Assembly: GCA_964442435.1 (NCBI GenBank)
Contig: CAYTZG010000006.1
Location: forward strand, 1 to 64,000
Length of the DNA stretch: 64,000 nt
Source: CAMXAS01 sp964442435
GTDB taxonomy: Bacteria; Bacteroidota; Bacteroidia; Bacteroidales; P3
Direction: 5' to 3'
The notes under the pieces are model-generated. The model was given only the letters and a program-made list of their open reading frames with translations, was not told the DNA's origin and did no database searches. Position 1 is the stretch's first letter, and each line of letters opens with the position of its first letter. Shown one piece after another: positions 54,900 to 64,000 of the stretch. A program made the translations under genes and the position numbers.

Positions 54900-56164
54900 A
54901 AAAACTCCGGCTGCTCCTGTTCGGCGCACTCCTGTCGTTGGGCGTAGGATTTCCGAACCACCTGACGGCTCAGGAAAGCCTGTGCCTGGACTCCTGTCTG
55001 CAATGGGCCGTTGACAACTATCCGCTCGTGGAGCAGTTGCAACTCATTGACCGCTCCCGCGACTACAACCTCAAGAACATCAATACGGGCTACATCCTGC
55101 ACGCCAACGTCACGGCCTTCGGCGGCTATATCGAAGGCATCCCCGACCTGTCGGGCATGGGCATGGAGGTGGATCCCTGGCGTTTCGCCGGCATCCTGCA
55201 GGTGGAGCAACCCATCTGGGACGGCGGCCGCTTGGAGAACATGAAGAAAATCGCGCGGGCGGAAGCCGAAGTCAACAAGAGCACGGTGGCCATCAAAATA
55301 GCCGAACTCAAAGACAAGGTAAGCGAGATTTATTTCGGCATCCTGCTGGCGCAGACGCAACGCGAACAGTTGCAACTGCAACAGGAAACGCTGCAACAGT
55401 CACTCAAGACGCTGCAATCGGCGGCCAAGGCGGGCAGCGCGTTTACGTCCGACGCCGACGCCGTGGAGGTCAAGCTCCTGCAGATAGAACAACAGGGCGT
55501 TCAGTTGCTCAGTTCGGAACGCGCCTACCGCCGCATGCTGGGCATCTTTATCGGACGGCCCGTGGGCGAAACCACGGTGCTGACGGTGCCCGACGTGGTG
55601 TTGCAGAGCGGACGGGACGTGGACAACCGCCCCGAAATGGCCTTGTTCGAACACCGCAAACAACTGCTGGACGCCTACAACCCCGGCGCGGGCGAAGTGC
55701 TGCCGCGCGTGAGCCTGCAAGGCATGGGGCTGCTGACCATCCCCAAGCTGGAGATGCAGGGCGGCACCGACTGGAACCACCTGCTTATGGGCGGCATCAA
55801 CGTCAGCTGGCCGATTGGCGGGCGCACCTATACGATGGGCGTGGACCGCAAACGGCTCAAAGTGGAGAAAGACCAAGTGGACCGCGAGAAAGAGAGTTTT
55901 GAGATGGGGCAACGCATCAGCTTGGCGCGCCAAGCCGAAATGCTGACGCAGTGGGACGACCTTATCGCCTACGACGACCGCATCATCGACCTGCTCGCAC
56001 GCCGCACGCGCACGATGGAATCGCGCTATAAGAACGGCGTGGTGCCGGTAACCGAATGGTTGCAGGCCGTGAGCGAGGAGGGCGCGGCGCGTCAGGCCAA
56101 GGCCATGCACGGAATTCAGAAGATGATGACGAGCCACCAATACAACCGCGAACTGGGCTATTAG
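54896..56164 (+). CDS. TolC family outer-membrane efflux protein
   Basis: A 422-residue trimeric channel protein with a signal peptide ending LTAQ. LDSCLQWAVDNYPLVEQ is the usual beginning, and LRQ-like heptads with QREQLQLQQETLQQSLKTLQ form the alpha-barrel. RYKNGVVPVTEWLQAVSEE is the mirrored late motif. It works with the HlyD-type protein and ABC transporter encoded next. The ATG at 54896 overlaps the murF stop. Confidence 0.9.
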   Translation: MKKLRLLLFGALLSLGVGFPNHLTAQESLCLDSCLQWAVDNYPLVEQLQLIDRSRDYNLKNINTGYILHANVTAFGGYIEGIPDLSGMGMEVDPWRFAGILQVEQPIWDGGRLENMKKIARAEAEVNKSTVAIKIAELKDKVSEIYFGILLAQTQREQLQLQQETLQQSLKTLQSAAKAGSAFTSDADAVEVKLLQIEQQGVQLLSSERAYRRMLGIFIGRPVGETTVLTVPDVVLQSGRDVDNRPEMALFEHRKQLLDAYNPGAGEVLPRVSLQGMGLLTIPKLEMQGGTDWNHLLMGGINVSWPIGGRTYTMGVDRKRLKVEKDQVDREKESFEMGQRISLARQAEMLTQWDDLIAYDDRIIDLLARRTRTMESRYKNGVVPVTEWLQAVSEEGAARQAKAMHGIQKMMTSHQYNRELGY

Positions 56165-56169
56165 AAACA

Positions 56170-57120
56170 ATGATTAGAAGAAAAGACGGTATGAACCTTC
56201 GCAAGATTTGCCGGCATCGTGGCGCGTTTTTGGCCATGGGATGCCTGTTGCTGCTGCCCGCCTGCAAACAGGGGGGATTCGATTACGACGCCACGGGCGT
56301 TTTGGAAGCCGACGAAATCATCATTTCGGCACAGGCCAACGGCGAAATCATGGCGTTTGACATAGAGGAAGGCGATGCCGTGGCCGCGGACGCGGTGGTG
56401 GGCTATATCGACACGACGCAACTCTATTTGCAGAAATGCCTGCTGACGCTTGGCCAAAAGGCGACGAACAGCCAAAAGCCCGACATCAACAAACAGGCGG
56501 CCGCCACGCGCGCCGCGCTCGAACACGCCCGTTCGGAGGCCAAACGCTTGGAACGCCTGCAAAAGGAAGATGCCGCCACCCAACAGCAAATAGACGATAT
56601 CCGTTCCCAAATCAAACAGCTCAAAGCGCAACTCGACGCGCAGGTGGCGACGATGGAACGCAACATTACGGGCATAGACGCGCAGAGTTCGGCGCAGGAC
56701 ATTCAGATAGCCCAAATCGAAGACTTTATCCGCAAGAGTTTGATTCGAAGCCCCAAGGCCGGCACCGTGATGCAGAAATACGCCGCCGCCGGCGAACTGA
56801 CGGCGCAGGGCCGCCCGCTGATGAAAGTGGCCGACCTTGAAACGATGACGCTCAAAGCCTATGTGTCGGCCGACCAGCTGTCGCGCATACGGATTGGCGG
56901 CAAGGCCACCGTTTACGCTTACAGCCGAGAGGAATACCGGGCCTACGAAGGCCGCGTGACGGCCATTGCCGACCAGGCCGAATTTACGCCCAAGACGATT
57001 CAGACGCAGGACGAGCGCACCAACCTCGTATATGCCGTCAAAATCCGCGTGCCCAATACCGACGGTTTGCTCAAAGCGGGCATGTATGCCGACGTAGCGT
57101 TTGCCGACCATGCCGAGTAG
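56170..57120 (+). CDS. HlyD/YbhG-type membrane fusion lipoprotein
   Basis: A 316-residue periplasmic adaptor that connects the ABC transporter with TolC. The N-terminal signal ends LPAC (lipobox). The biotinyl-lipoyl half-motifs (GVLEADEIIISAQANGEI and SPKAGTVMQKYAAAGE) flank a long coiled-coil hairpin (about residues 95-190), and a beta-barrel domain follows (LKAYVSADQLSRI). The ATG at 56170 is six bases after the tolC stop; a second ATG at 56191 gives a more compact signal peptide and may be the true start. Confidence 0.88.
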   Translation: MIRRKDGMNLRKICRHRGAFLAMGCLLLLPACKQGGFDYDATGVLEADEIIISAQANGEIMAFDIEEGDAVAADAVVGYIDTTQLYLQKCLLTLGQKATNSQKPDINKQAAATRAALEHARSEAKRLERLQKEDAATQQQIDDIRSQIKQLKAQLDAQVATMERNITGIDAQSSAQDIQIAQIEDFIRKSLIRSPKAGTVMQKYAAAGELTAQGRPLMKVADLETMTLKAYVSADQLSRIRIGGKATVYAYSREEYRAYEGRVTAIADQAEFTPKTIQTQDERTNLVYAVKIRVPNTDGLLKAGMYADVAFADHAE

Positions 57121-58048
57121 CATCGCGATTCATCAAATCAGCAAGCATTTCGCGGTGGGCAAAACCGGCCGCGTGCAGGCCTTGCATCCGTTTTCGCTTG
57201 ACATAGAGGAAGGGGAAATCTTCGGCTTGCTGGGGCCGGACGGCGCGGGCAAGACCACGCTGTTCCGCATCCTCACCACGCTTCTGTTGCCCGACGGCGG
57301 CACGGCCACCGTGGGCGGTTACGACATCCGCAAAGACTTGAAGAAGATAAGGGCGTCGGTGGGCTATATGCCGGGGCGGTTCTCGCTTTATCAGGATTTG
57401 AGCGTGGAAGAGAACCTGCGGTTTTTCGCCACGCTGTTCAACACCACCTTGGAAGCGCATTACGACTTTATCAAGGACATCTACACGCACATAGAACCGT
57501 TTAAAAAGCGTAAGGCCGGCAACCTGTCGGGCGGCATGAAACAGAAACTCGCGCTCTGCTGCGCGTTGATTCACAAGCCGCGCATCCTGTTTTTGGACGA
57601 ACCGACCACGGGCGTTGACCCCGTGTCGCGCAAGGAATTTTGGGATATGCTCAAACGCCTGCGGGCGGACGGCATGACGATTTTGGCCTCCACGCCCTAT
57701 ATGGACGAAGCCGAACTCTGCGACCGCATCGGCCTGATTCAAAGCGGCCGCTTTATAGGCTGCAATACGCCCGAACAACTGCGGGCCGAATTCACGGCGC
57801 CGTTGCGCGCCGTCCGCGCCACGGAAATGTCGCGCCTGCTGCGTGACCTGCGCGACTACCGATACTGCCGCAGTTGCTATGCGTTCGGCGAATTTCACCA
57901 TATCAGCCTTAACCCGGGCTTCAGCGACGAGGACTTGGCCGGCTACCTGCAACGCCTGCACTTCTCGCAACTGGAAATCCACCCGCTGGCGCCCACGATA
58001 GAGGACTGTTTCATGGCGTTGATGCAGAAAGGAGGCGCAGATGCCTGA
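57110..58048 (+). CDS. ABC transporter ATP-binding protein (first)
   Basis: A 312-residue ATPase with Walker A GPDGAGKTT, signature LSGGMKQKLAL and Walker B ILFLDEPTTGVDP. The Asp in GPDGAGKT is typical of the first half of YbhF/RbbA-type ATPases. A C-terminal extension of about 85 residues follows the catalytic core. It is coupled to the adaptor gene by an 11-base overlap and to the next ATPase gene by 8. The ATG at 57110 is preferred to a TTG at 57101. Confidence 0.9.
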   Translation: MPSSIAIHQISKHFAVGKTGRVQALHPFSLDIEEGEIFGLLGPDGAGKTTLFRILTTLLLPDGGTATVGGYDIRKDLKKIRASVGYMPGRFSLYQDLSVEENLRFFATLFNTTLEAHYDFIKDIYTHIEPFKKRKAGNLSGGMKQKLALCCALIHKPRILFLDEPTTGVDPVSRKEFWDMLKRLRADGMTILASTPYMDEAELCDRIGLIQSGRFIGCNTPEQLRAEFTAPLRAVRATEMSRLLRDLRDYRYCRSCYAFGEFHHISLNPGFSDEDLAGYLQRLHFSQLEIHPLAPTIEDCFMALMQKGGADA

Positions 58049-58784
58049 CGCCGTCATCCGGGTGGAGAACCTGACCAAACGTTTCGGCGACTTTACGGCC
58101 GTGGACCACATCTCGTTCGAAGTGCGGAAAGGCGAAATCTTCGGCTTTTTGGGCGCGAACGGCGCGGGCAAGACCACGGCCATGCGGATGCTGTGCGGGC
58201 TGAGCCGCCCCACCGAGGGACACGGCACCGTGGCCGGCTTCGACATCGCGCGGCAACAGGAGCAAATAAAGAAGAACATCGGCTACATGAGCCAAAAGTT
58301 CTCGCTTTACAACGACCTCAAGGTATGGGAGAACATCCGGCTGTTCGCCGGCATCTACGGCATGAAACCGAAACGCATCGCCGCCAAGACCGACGAGTTG
58401 CTGAACCGCCTGGGCTTTATGGCGGAGAAAAACACGTTTGTGGAGAAACTGCCGCTGGGTTGGAAACAGAAACTGGCGTTTTCCGTGGCCATCTTCCACG
58501 AACCGCAAATCGTCTTTTTGGATGAACCCACGGGCGGCGTGGACCCGATTACGCGGCGGCAGTTTTGGGAACTCATTTACGAAGCCGTGGAACAGGGCAT
58601 TACGGTTTTCGTCACGACCCACTATATGGACGAAGCCGAATACTGCGACCGCGTGTCGATTATGGTGGACGGCCGCATCGAGGCTTTGGACAGCCCGCGC
58701 GAACTGAAAAAACGCATGGCGGCCCGCTCCATGGACGAAGTGTTTAGACAACTGGCCCGCAAGGCCCAAAGAAGCGCCGACTGA
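58041..58784 (+). CDS. ABC transporter ATP-binding protein (second)
   Basis: A 247-residue ATPase with GANGAGKTTAM, the QMSQKFSLY-like Q-loop (GYMSQKFSLYNDL), a weak signature (LPLGWKQKLAF, LSGG replaced by LGWK) and Walker B IVFLDEPTGGVDP. It corresponds to the second half of YbhF. A GGAGG ribosome-binding site precedes its start inside the first ATPase gene, and its stop overlaps the first permease start. Confidence 0.9.
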   Translation: MPDAVIRVENLTKRFGDFTAVDHISFEVRKGEIFGFLGANGAGKTTAMRMLCGLSRPTEGHGTVAGFDIARQQEQIKKNIGYMSQKFSLYNDLKVWENIRLFAGIYGMKPKRIAAKTDELLNRLGFMAEKNTFVEKLPLGWKQKLAFSVAIFHEPQIVFLDEPTGGVDPITRRQFWELIYEAVEQGITVFVTTHYMDEAEYCDRVSIMVDGRIEALDSPRELKKRMAARSMDEVFRQLARKAQRSAD

Positions 58785-59869
58785 TGAAACAATTTTGGGC
58801 ATTCGTCAACAAGGAGTTCCTGCACATCTTCCGCGACCGGCAGACGATTCTCATCCTGCTGCTCATGCCGGTGGTGCAGGTGCTGCTGTTTGGCTTCGCC
58901 ATCACGACCGACATACAGAACTCGTCGGTGGTGGCGCTGGACGAATGCCAAACGGCCGAAAGCCGCGCGCTGTTGAAGGAAATCGAATCGGGCCGCTATT
59001 TCGACATCGTACAGTATATAGAATCCGACCGCGACATCGACGCCATCTTCAAGAAAGGCAAGGTCAAAATCGCCATCGTGATTCCGCAGGACTGGAGCCG
59101 CCGCATCGGTGCGGGACAGGAAGCGCCGCTCCAACTCATCGTGGATGCCTCCAACCCCAACGAAGCCAGCATCCTGACCGGCTACCTGCAAGGCATCGCG
59201 GCGCAGTTCGCCGATTTAGAACCGGTGCTGGACGTGGAAACGCGTATGCTCTACAACCCGCAGCTCAAAAGCGCCTATACGTTTGTGCCCGGCGTCATCG
59301 GGCTCGTGCTCATGCTTATCTGCACGCTCATGACCTCGGTTTCCATCGTGCGCGAGAAAGAGACCGGCACGATGGAAGTGTTGCTCGTATCGCCGTCCAA
59401 GCCGCTGTATATCATCTTCTCCAAGACGATTCCCTATTTCGTCATCGCGCTCATCAACATCGTGACCATCATCCTGCTGTCGATGTTCGTGTTCGGCGTG
59501 CCCATCAAGGGTAGCATCGCGCTGTTGTTCGGCGTCAGCATTACGTATATATTCGCTTCCCTAGCCTTGGGCCTGCTCATTTCTACGATTTCCAGCACGC
59601 AGCAAATCGCGATGATTATCTCGCTCATGGGGTTGATGCTGCCGACCGTGCTGTTGGCCGGCCTGCTGTTCCCCATCGAGAATATGCCGCTGCCGTTGCA
59701 GTGGGCCTCCAAAATCGTACCGGCCACGTGGTTCATCGACATGACCAAGGCCATCATGATCAAGGGGCTCGGCATCGGCCTCATTTGGAAACAATGGCTC
59801 ATCCTGTTGAGCATGACGGTACTTTTTATCGGCATCAGTGTGTCACGCTTTAAAATCCGGCTATCGTGA
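58784..59869 (+). CDS. ABC-2 type permease (first, YhhJ/YbhS-like)
   Basis: A 361-residue membrane protein. One helix is near the N-terminus (ILILLLMPVVQVLLFGFAI), with a large extracytoplasmic domain (about residues 45-165) and five more helices in the C-terminal half, including FVPGVIGLVLMLICTLM, with the EKETGTMEVLLVSPSKPLY coupling segment. It pairs with the second permease as the export channel. It overlaps both neighbours by one to four bases. Confidence 0.9.
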   Translation: MKQFWAFVNKEFLHIFRDRQTILILLLMPVVQVLLFGFAITTDIQNSSVVALDECQTAESRALLKEIESGRYFDIVQYIESDRDIDAIFKKGKVKIAIVIPQDWSRRIGAGQEAPLQLIVDASNPNEASILTGYLQGIAAQFADLEPVLDVETRMLYNPQLKSAYTFVPGVIGLVLMLICTLMTSVSIVREKETGTMEVLLVSPSKPLYIIFSKTIPYFVIALINIVTIILLSMFVFGVPIKGSIALLFGVSITYIFASLALGLLISTISSTQQIAMIISLMGLMLPTVLLAGLLFPIENMPLPLQWASKIVPATWFIDMTKAIMIKGLGIGLIWKQWLILLSMTVLFIGISVSRFKIRLS

Positions 59870-60990
59870 GGACGTTTTTATTTCTGTTGGAAAAGGAATT
59901 CAAGCAGATTTTGCGCAACCGCATCATCCTGGCCATGATTATCGCGCTGCCGACCATACAGTTGGCCATCCTGCCCCATGCCGCCACCTACGAAATCCGC
60001 CATATCAACTTAGCCGTCGTGGATGCCGACCACTCCACGCTGTCGGCGGAACTGACGGCCAAACTGAGCGCCTCCCGTTATTTCAACCTCGTTTGGGCCG
60101 GCACGTCTTACGAAGACGCGCTGGAACTGGTGGAGGACGGCAAGGCGCATTTGGTTTTAGAGATTCCGCCGCACTTTGAAAAAGACCTGCGCACGACGGC
60201 CAAGTCCAAGCTTATGATAGCCGTGGATGCCGTGGACGGCACGATGGGCAGCATCGGTTCCTCCTATCTGAACCAAATCCTCCAATCGTTCGCCACCGGC
60301 CTCATCGCCCGCGGGCAAATCCCCTATATGGAGGCCGCCAACCTGCAAGCCCGGATTCAAGTGGCGCCGCAATACCGCTACAACACGCAGCTTGACTACA
60401 AGACCTATATGGTGCCCGGCATCCTCGTCATGCTGCTGACGCTTGTGGGCGGCATTTTGGCCGCGCTCAACATCGTGTCGGAAAAGGAACAGGGCACGCT
60501 GGAGCAAATCAACGTGAGCCCCGTACCCAAACAGTCGTATCTGTTGGCCAAGGTCATCCCGTTTTGGATTATCGGCCTGCTGACGCTCGCCATCGGCCTG
60601 CTCATCGCGCGCTTCATGTACGGCATCGTGCCGGCCGGCAGCCTGCTCACGCTGTTTGCGTTCGCGGCCATCTATGTGGTGGCGTTCACGGGCTTCGGGC
60701 TCTTGATTTCGGTGGCGGCCAAGACCCAGCAGCAATCGATGTTCATCGCCTTTTTCTTCCTGCTGATTTTCTTCCTCATGGGCGGTCTGTTCACGCCCAT
60801 CAGCAGTATGCCCTACTGGGCGCAGGTCATCACGTGGTTCAACCCCACCGCCTACCTCATCGACGTGGTGCGGCTCATCGTCATGAAAGGCAGCGGCTTT
60901 ACGGACTTGATTCCGCAATTCTTCTGCATCCTCGGCTTTGCCGTGGTGTTCAACGTATGGGCTATTTTCGGTTACGATAAGACGGCTTAG
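59866..60990 (+). CDS. ABC-2 type permease (second, YbhR-like)
   Basis: A 374-residue permease with the same layout as the first: one N-terminal helix, a periplasmic domain, then five to six helices with the EKEQGTLEQINVSPVPKQSY segment. The start is GTG, overlapping the first permease stop (GTGA). Its stop overlaps that of the convergent TonB-receptor gene by four bases, and no terminator lies between them. Confidence 0.9.
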   Translation: MRTFLFLLEKEFKQILRNRIILAMIIALPTIQLAILPHAATYEIRHINLAVVDADHSTLSAELTAKLSASRYFNLVWAGTSYEDALELVEDGKAHLVLEIPPHFEKDLRTTAKSKLMIAVDAVDGTMGSIGSSYLNQILQSFATGLIARGQIPYMEAANLQARIQVAPQYRYNTQLDYKTYMVPGILVMLLTLVGGILAALNIVSEKEQGTLEQINVSPVPKQSYLLAKVIPFWIIGLLTLAIGLLIARFMYGIVPAGSLLTLFAFAAIYVVAFTGFGLLISVAAKTQQQSMFIAFFFLLIFFLMGGLFTPISSMPYWAQVITWFNPTAYLIDVVRLIVMKGSGFTDLIPQFFCILGFAVVFNVWAIFGYDKTA

Positions 60991-63494
60991 AAATCCACGT
61001 CCAACTTGATGTTGACCTGCATGGGCGTGAGCCGGTTCGGGATGGCGAACGAACGGCCGTCGAACGTGTTGATCCACGTATAGGAAATCGTATTGTTCAT
61101 CTGGAACATATTGAACAGTTCCAGCCCCAACCAAATGCTCTTGATATAGGTCAACGGATTCTTGGAGCCATAGACCTTGTTGGGTCCCTTGAGCCGGAAC
61201 GCCATGCCGAGATCGACGCGCTTGTAGGACGGCAGACGTTCATGGCCGCGCCACTTCATACGCTCCGGGTCGGTCAGACGTTCGATGTTGCCGCTCGGCA
61301 TCCCCGTGGCGAACACACCGTTGACATACACCTTCATGTTTTTGTTCCGCAGGAAATAATCCTGAAAGAACACGTTGATGGAGAAAAGCTGGTCGGTCGG
61401 GCGCGGAATCATGCCGGTTTGCGTCGTCGCCCCCGTGGCTTCATCCACAAACGTGATGTTGTCGCTGGTTTTGAGGAACGCCACGCTGACCCACGACTCG
61501 GCCCCCTGCACGAACTCGCCCGAAAGCCGCAAATCCACACCCGTGGCGTAGCCGTAAGCGCAGTTGCGCCCCATGTAACGGATGCGGATGTTATCCATTT
61601 CGTAGGGGTTCAAATCGTAAAGGTATTTGTAATAGGCTTCCCCCGAAAATTTGAACGGACGGTCCCACATCGAAAAGCCGACCTCCGCCCCCAGGATGGC
61701 ATGGATGGACTTCTGCGCCTTGACATCGGTATGCAGATTGCCATAGACGTCGCGCAATTCCTTGTACAACGGCTCCTGCACGTAATGGCCGATGGCCGCC
61801 CGGAACACCGTATAGGTTTCCCAATCCGGCTGGTAGGCGAAATTGAGACGCGGGCTGATGCAGAACTCATTGTTCATCGACCAGTACGACATACGCACGC
61901 CGGCCGTAAGCTGATACATCTCGTTGCTGCCGAAATCGAACAGCCCTTGCGCGTAGCCCGTAAGCCGGTGCGACTGCATATGATGGTCCGAAACGTAACG
62001 ATTCTGCACCTTGGGCGCTTCCAGTTCGGGATTTTCGCCGGGGCGCGTGTACCAATCGTTCGGCAGCACATAGCCGGCCGAATCCTGCACGTTCCATTCG
62101 TTGATGCGGTCGATGATATCCTCGTAGCGGTAGCGTACCCCCCAGTGCACGATGGCCGGTCTGGTCACGTAATCGCCCTTGTAGTCGAGCGAGGTAAGGA
62201 TGCCGTTGAGATAGTCGCGGCCATGGTTCAGGAACGTGCCGGCCCCTATCGGTTCGCCCTGCCCGCCGAAGCTGTCGTCTTTTCCCTCTTCCACGGCACT
62301 GAGCAGATAGGCGCCCTCTATATCGTAGGTTTCCTGTTCTATCGTATTGAAAAAACTGAACGTCAAACTGTTTTTGATCTTTTGAGTCGTTCGGTGCGAC
62401 CAGACGAACGCCCCGAAATAAGACGTGAACACATCGCGTTCCTGCCCTTCGAACGCCACCGTGAACATCAGCGGGTCGCTGTAAGCGCCGATGCGCGTCT
62501 GCTGCGTCGTGGGGATGAACTTATAGACGTTGTAGGCCACGTTGCCCAAAAACGAGAATTTGTTGCGCTCGTCAAGCTTGTAGGTCATAAACGTTTGGAA
62601 ATCGGTAAAGGACGGCTTGTAGTTGCCCTTGCGGTCCAACTGTTTGAGCACGTATTGCGTGGCCTTGTGCCGCAAACCGAGCAGGTAGGTGAATTTCTTG
62701 TCTTTGGACAGGCCTTCCAGATGCAGGTTGCCGCCCATGAAATTAAGCCCGACCGAGCCGGCGAACTCCTTGGGCTCGCGATAACGGATATCCAGCACCG
62801 ACGACATCTTGTCGCCGTATTTGGCCTCGAACCCGCCGCTCGAAAAATTCGTGCTGCCCACCATGTCGGGGTTGATGAAGCTCATGCCCTCCTGCTCGCC
62901 GCTCCGAATCAGGAACGAACGATAGATTTCGATATCGTTGACGTAAATCAGGTTCTCGTCGTAATTACCGCCGCGCACCGAATATTGGGAACTCAGTTCG
63001 TTGTTGGAATTGACGCCCGGCAAAGACCGCAACACTTCCTCCACGCCCCCGGTAATCCCTATCATGTTGCGCACCACCAGCGGGTCTATCGTGACATAGC
63101 CCTTGCGGTTGCCCGTGACCGTAACGCCTGAGATTTGATTGTCCTGAACTTTCAAGCGTTGCTGGATGTTCTTGACTTCGCCCTTGACGAGAATCATCGA
63201 ACGGGAAACATTTTCGTAGGCGATATGGGAAAAACGCACGAGCAACGACACGCCCGACGGCACCTGCAGTTCGAAAAAGCCCACGGAATCGGTGTAAGTG
63301 CCGATGGGAGTGGTCAGGTTGACGACGCCCACGGCCACAAACGGCAACGGACGGCCGTCCATATTCACGACGCGCCCGCGCAGAACCGCGCCCGCCTGCA
63401 ACGAACCGAGCCCCGCCCCAAACAGCAACAGGCATAAACACGAAATCCGAAACGCGCGCCTAATACTCTCCCACTTCACTGCCATACTCCTCAA
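60987..63494 (-). CDS. TonB-dependent outer-membrane receptor
   Basis: An 835-residue receptor for an unknown ligand. A signal peptide is followed by a CarboxypepD_reg-like domain (AVLRGRVVNMDGRPLPFVAVGVV, residues 35-115). The plug has SVRGGNYDENLIYVNDIEIY and GFEAKYGDKMSSVLDIRYRE. A 22-strand-type barrel follows, ending in MQVNIKLDVDF, with the aromatic C-terminus needed for insertion. It overlaps the upstream partner by 35 bases, so they are co-transcribed. No SusD-like gene is seen in the window. A second ATG at 63485 is possible. Confidence 0.9.
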   Translation of the reverse strand: MRSMAVKWESIRRAFRISCLCLLLFGAGLGSLQAGAVLRGRVVNMDGRPLPFVAVGVVNLTTPIGTYTDSVGFFELQVPSGVSLLVRFSHIAYENVSRSMILVKGEVKNIQQRLKVQDNQISGVTVTGNRKGYVTIDPLVVRNMIGITGGVEEVLRSLPGVNSNNELSSQYSVRGGNYDENLIYVNDIEIYRSFLIRSGEQEGMSFINPDMVGSTNFSSGGFEAKYGDKMSSVLDIRYREPKEFAGSVGLNFMGGNLHLEGLSKDKKFTYLLGLRHKATQYVLKQLDRKGNYKPSFTDFQTFMTYKLDERNKFSFLGNVAYNVYKFIPTTQQTRIGAYSDPLMFTVAFEGQERDVFTSYFGAFVWSHRTTQKIKNSLTFSFFNTIEQETYDIEGAYLLSAVEEGKDDSFGGQGEPIGAGTFLNHGRDYLNGILTSLDYKGDYVTRPAIVHWGVRYRYEDIIDRINEWNVQDSAGYVLPNDWYTRPGENPELEAPKVQNRYVSDHHMQSHRLTGYAQGLFDFGSNEMYQLTAGVRMSYWSMNNEFCISPRLNFAYQPDWETYTVFRAAIGHYVQEPLYKELRDVYGNLHTDVKAQKSIHAILGAEVGFSMWDRPFKFSGEAYYKYLYDLNPYEMDNIRIRYMGRNCAYGYATGVDLRLSGEFVQGAESWVSVAFLKTSDNITFVDEATGATTQTGMIPRPTDQLFSINVFFQDYFLRNKNMKVYVNGVFATGMPSGNIERLTDPERMKWRGHERLPSYKRVDLGMAFRLKGPNKVYGSKNPLTYIKSIWLGLELFNMFQMNNTISYTWINTFDGRSFAIPNRLTPMQVNIKLDVDF

Positions 63495-64000
63495 ACTCGC
63501 CGCTACGACGTTCTTTCTGATCCTGTTGCCGCTGCGCCTTCCATTTTTGAATGAACTTGGCCCAGGCGAACGGATTGAACAGATTATTGGGGGCTATCTG
63601 CCCCTGATAATACAACTTATCGACCTGATGCTGCGTCAGGTCGCGGTAATTCATGCCGGCGTCCATCTTCCCGGCCTTGGCCAGCTCGCGCATGGCGGCC
63701 AGCGTGAAATTCTTGCGCAGGATGTCGGCGTTCGTTTCCGGCAATTCGAGGTTGACGAACGCCTCGCGGAACTTTTCCTTGGACGGCCACGGGTAGATGA
63801 CGGTTTCCGTAAGCATAATCGTATCCTGCACCATGCTCTGCACAATGGAGTAGCGGTCTTCGGTCAACGTGTCCGAGAGGTAGAGGCTGACCGGCCGATA
63901 GCCGACCGACGTGATGACGATGCGGTCGCCAATCATGGCCGCGAACGTAAAGAAACCGTTGATGTTGGAAATGGCGCCGCGGTTGGTGCCCTCTATTTGG
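63460..64000 (-). CDS. CarboxypepD_reg-like domain protein, partial at window edge
   Basis: The frame is open past the right edge, so only the C-terminal 179 codons are visible. It begins GTNRGAISNINGFFTFAAMIGD, then IVITSVGYRPVSLYLSDTL, the ending of a carboxypeptidase-regulatory-like beta-sandwich found in front of TonB receptors. A helical region with NYRDLTQHQVDKLYYQGQ follows, then a charged end (KAQRQQDQKERRSGEFEEYG). It probably acts with the adjacent receptor. An internal ATG at 63936 is not the true start. Confidence 0.8.
   Translation of the reverse strand, partial: QIEGTNRGAISNINGFFTFAAMIGDRIVITSVGYRPVSLYLSDTLTEDRYSIVQSMVQDTIMLTETVIYPWPSKEKFREAFVNLELPETNADILRKNFTLAAMRELAKAGKMDAGMNYRDLTQHQVDKLYYQGQIAPNNLFNPFAWAKFIQKWKAQRQQDQKERRSGEFEEYGSEVGEY

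Noticed and set aside
61242..63131. Plus-strand open frame of 629 codons opposite the TonB receptor
   Set aside because: The receptor has a signal peptide, plug and barrel; the opposite frame is biased in composition and without recognisable domains.

Overview
The window is a draft chromosomal segment (one 100-N scaffold gap at 1608-1707) from a GC-rich member of the Bacteroidota, most likely order Bacteroidales. Three things support this: promoters of the TAnnTTTG (-7) / TTTG (-33) type with few Shine-Dalgarno sites, a nearly complete core of the Bacteroidota-specific type IX secretion system (T9SS), and Bacteroidota-type neighbourhoods such as ruvA-sprA and porP-K-L-M-N. Genus and species cannot be told from the sequence alone.

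Layout. 1-3561 (minus): ruvA followed by the giant T9SS translocon gene sprA, split by the gap and running off the left edge. 3714-10365 (plus): dnaX, an M16 zinc peptidase, the rpsF-rpsR-rplI operon and a SpoU-type rRNA methyltransferase. 10419-13130 (minus): yceD-rpmF-plsX-fabH. 13183-20121 (minus): dnaG-coaX-outer membrane barrel-TPR protein-lptC-CBS membrane protein. 20204-20276: tRNA-Gly(CCC). 20259-25703: an AT-richer 5.4 kb island bounded by 21-bp direct repeats of the tRNA 3' end, with a DUF4143 ATPase, an AraC/GyrI regulator, two paralogous small proteins whose C-termini resemble the SSB acidic tip, a short agmatine-deiminase-family enzyme and a 221-residue unknown. 25711-28645: AraC regulator, NAD-dependent epimerase and lgt. 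28597-34202 (minus): HD hydrolase-porX-tsaE-aroB-aroA. 34288-38540 (plus): lpxD-truB, queA and a single gene encoding IspD fused to RuvC. 38562-39453 (minus): HIT protein and greA. 39594-46670 (plus): a Rieske-like lipoprotein, an exported unknown, and the T9SS operon porP-porK-porL-porM-porN. 46766-60990 (plus): recG-uvrA-nucleoside kinase, then murF running into a TolC/HlyD/ABC export cluster. 60987-64000 (minus): a TonB-dependent receptor and its upstream partner, cut by the right edge.

T9SS function links several blocks. SprA is the outer-membrane pore, PorK/N form the periplasmic ring, PorL/M the inner-membrane motor, PorP/SprF an outer-membrane partner, and PorX the regulator. All lie within about 46 kb. 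The most novel items are the IspD-RuvC fusion and the tRNA-borne island, whose paralogous proteins end in SSB-like DDLPF / DVVPF tips and whose 221-residue protein shows a weak pattern resembling 3-methyladenine DNA glycosylases. No integrase, CRISPR array, insertion sequence or rRNA gene was seen. No stretch longer than 300 bases lacks a gene.
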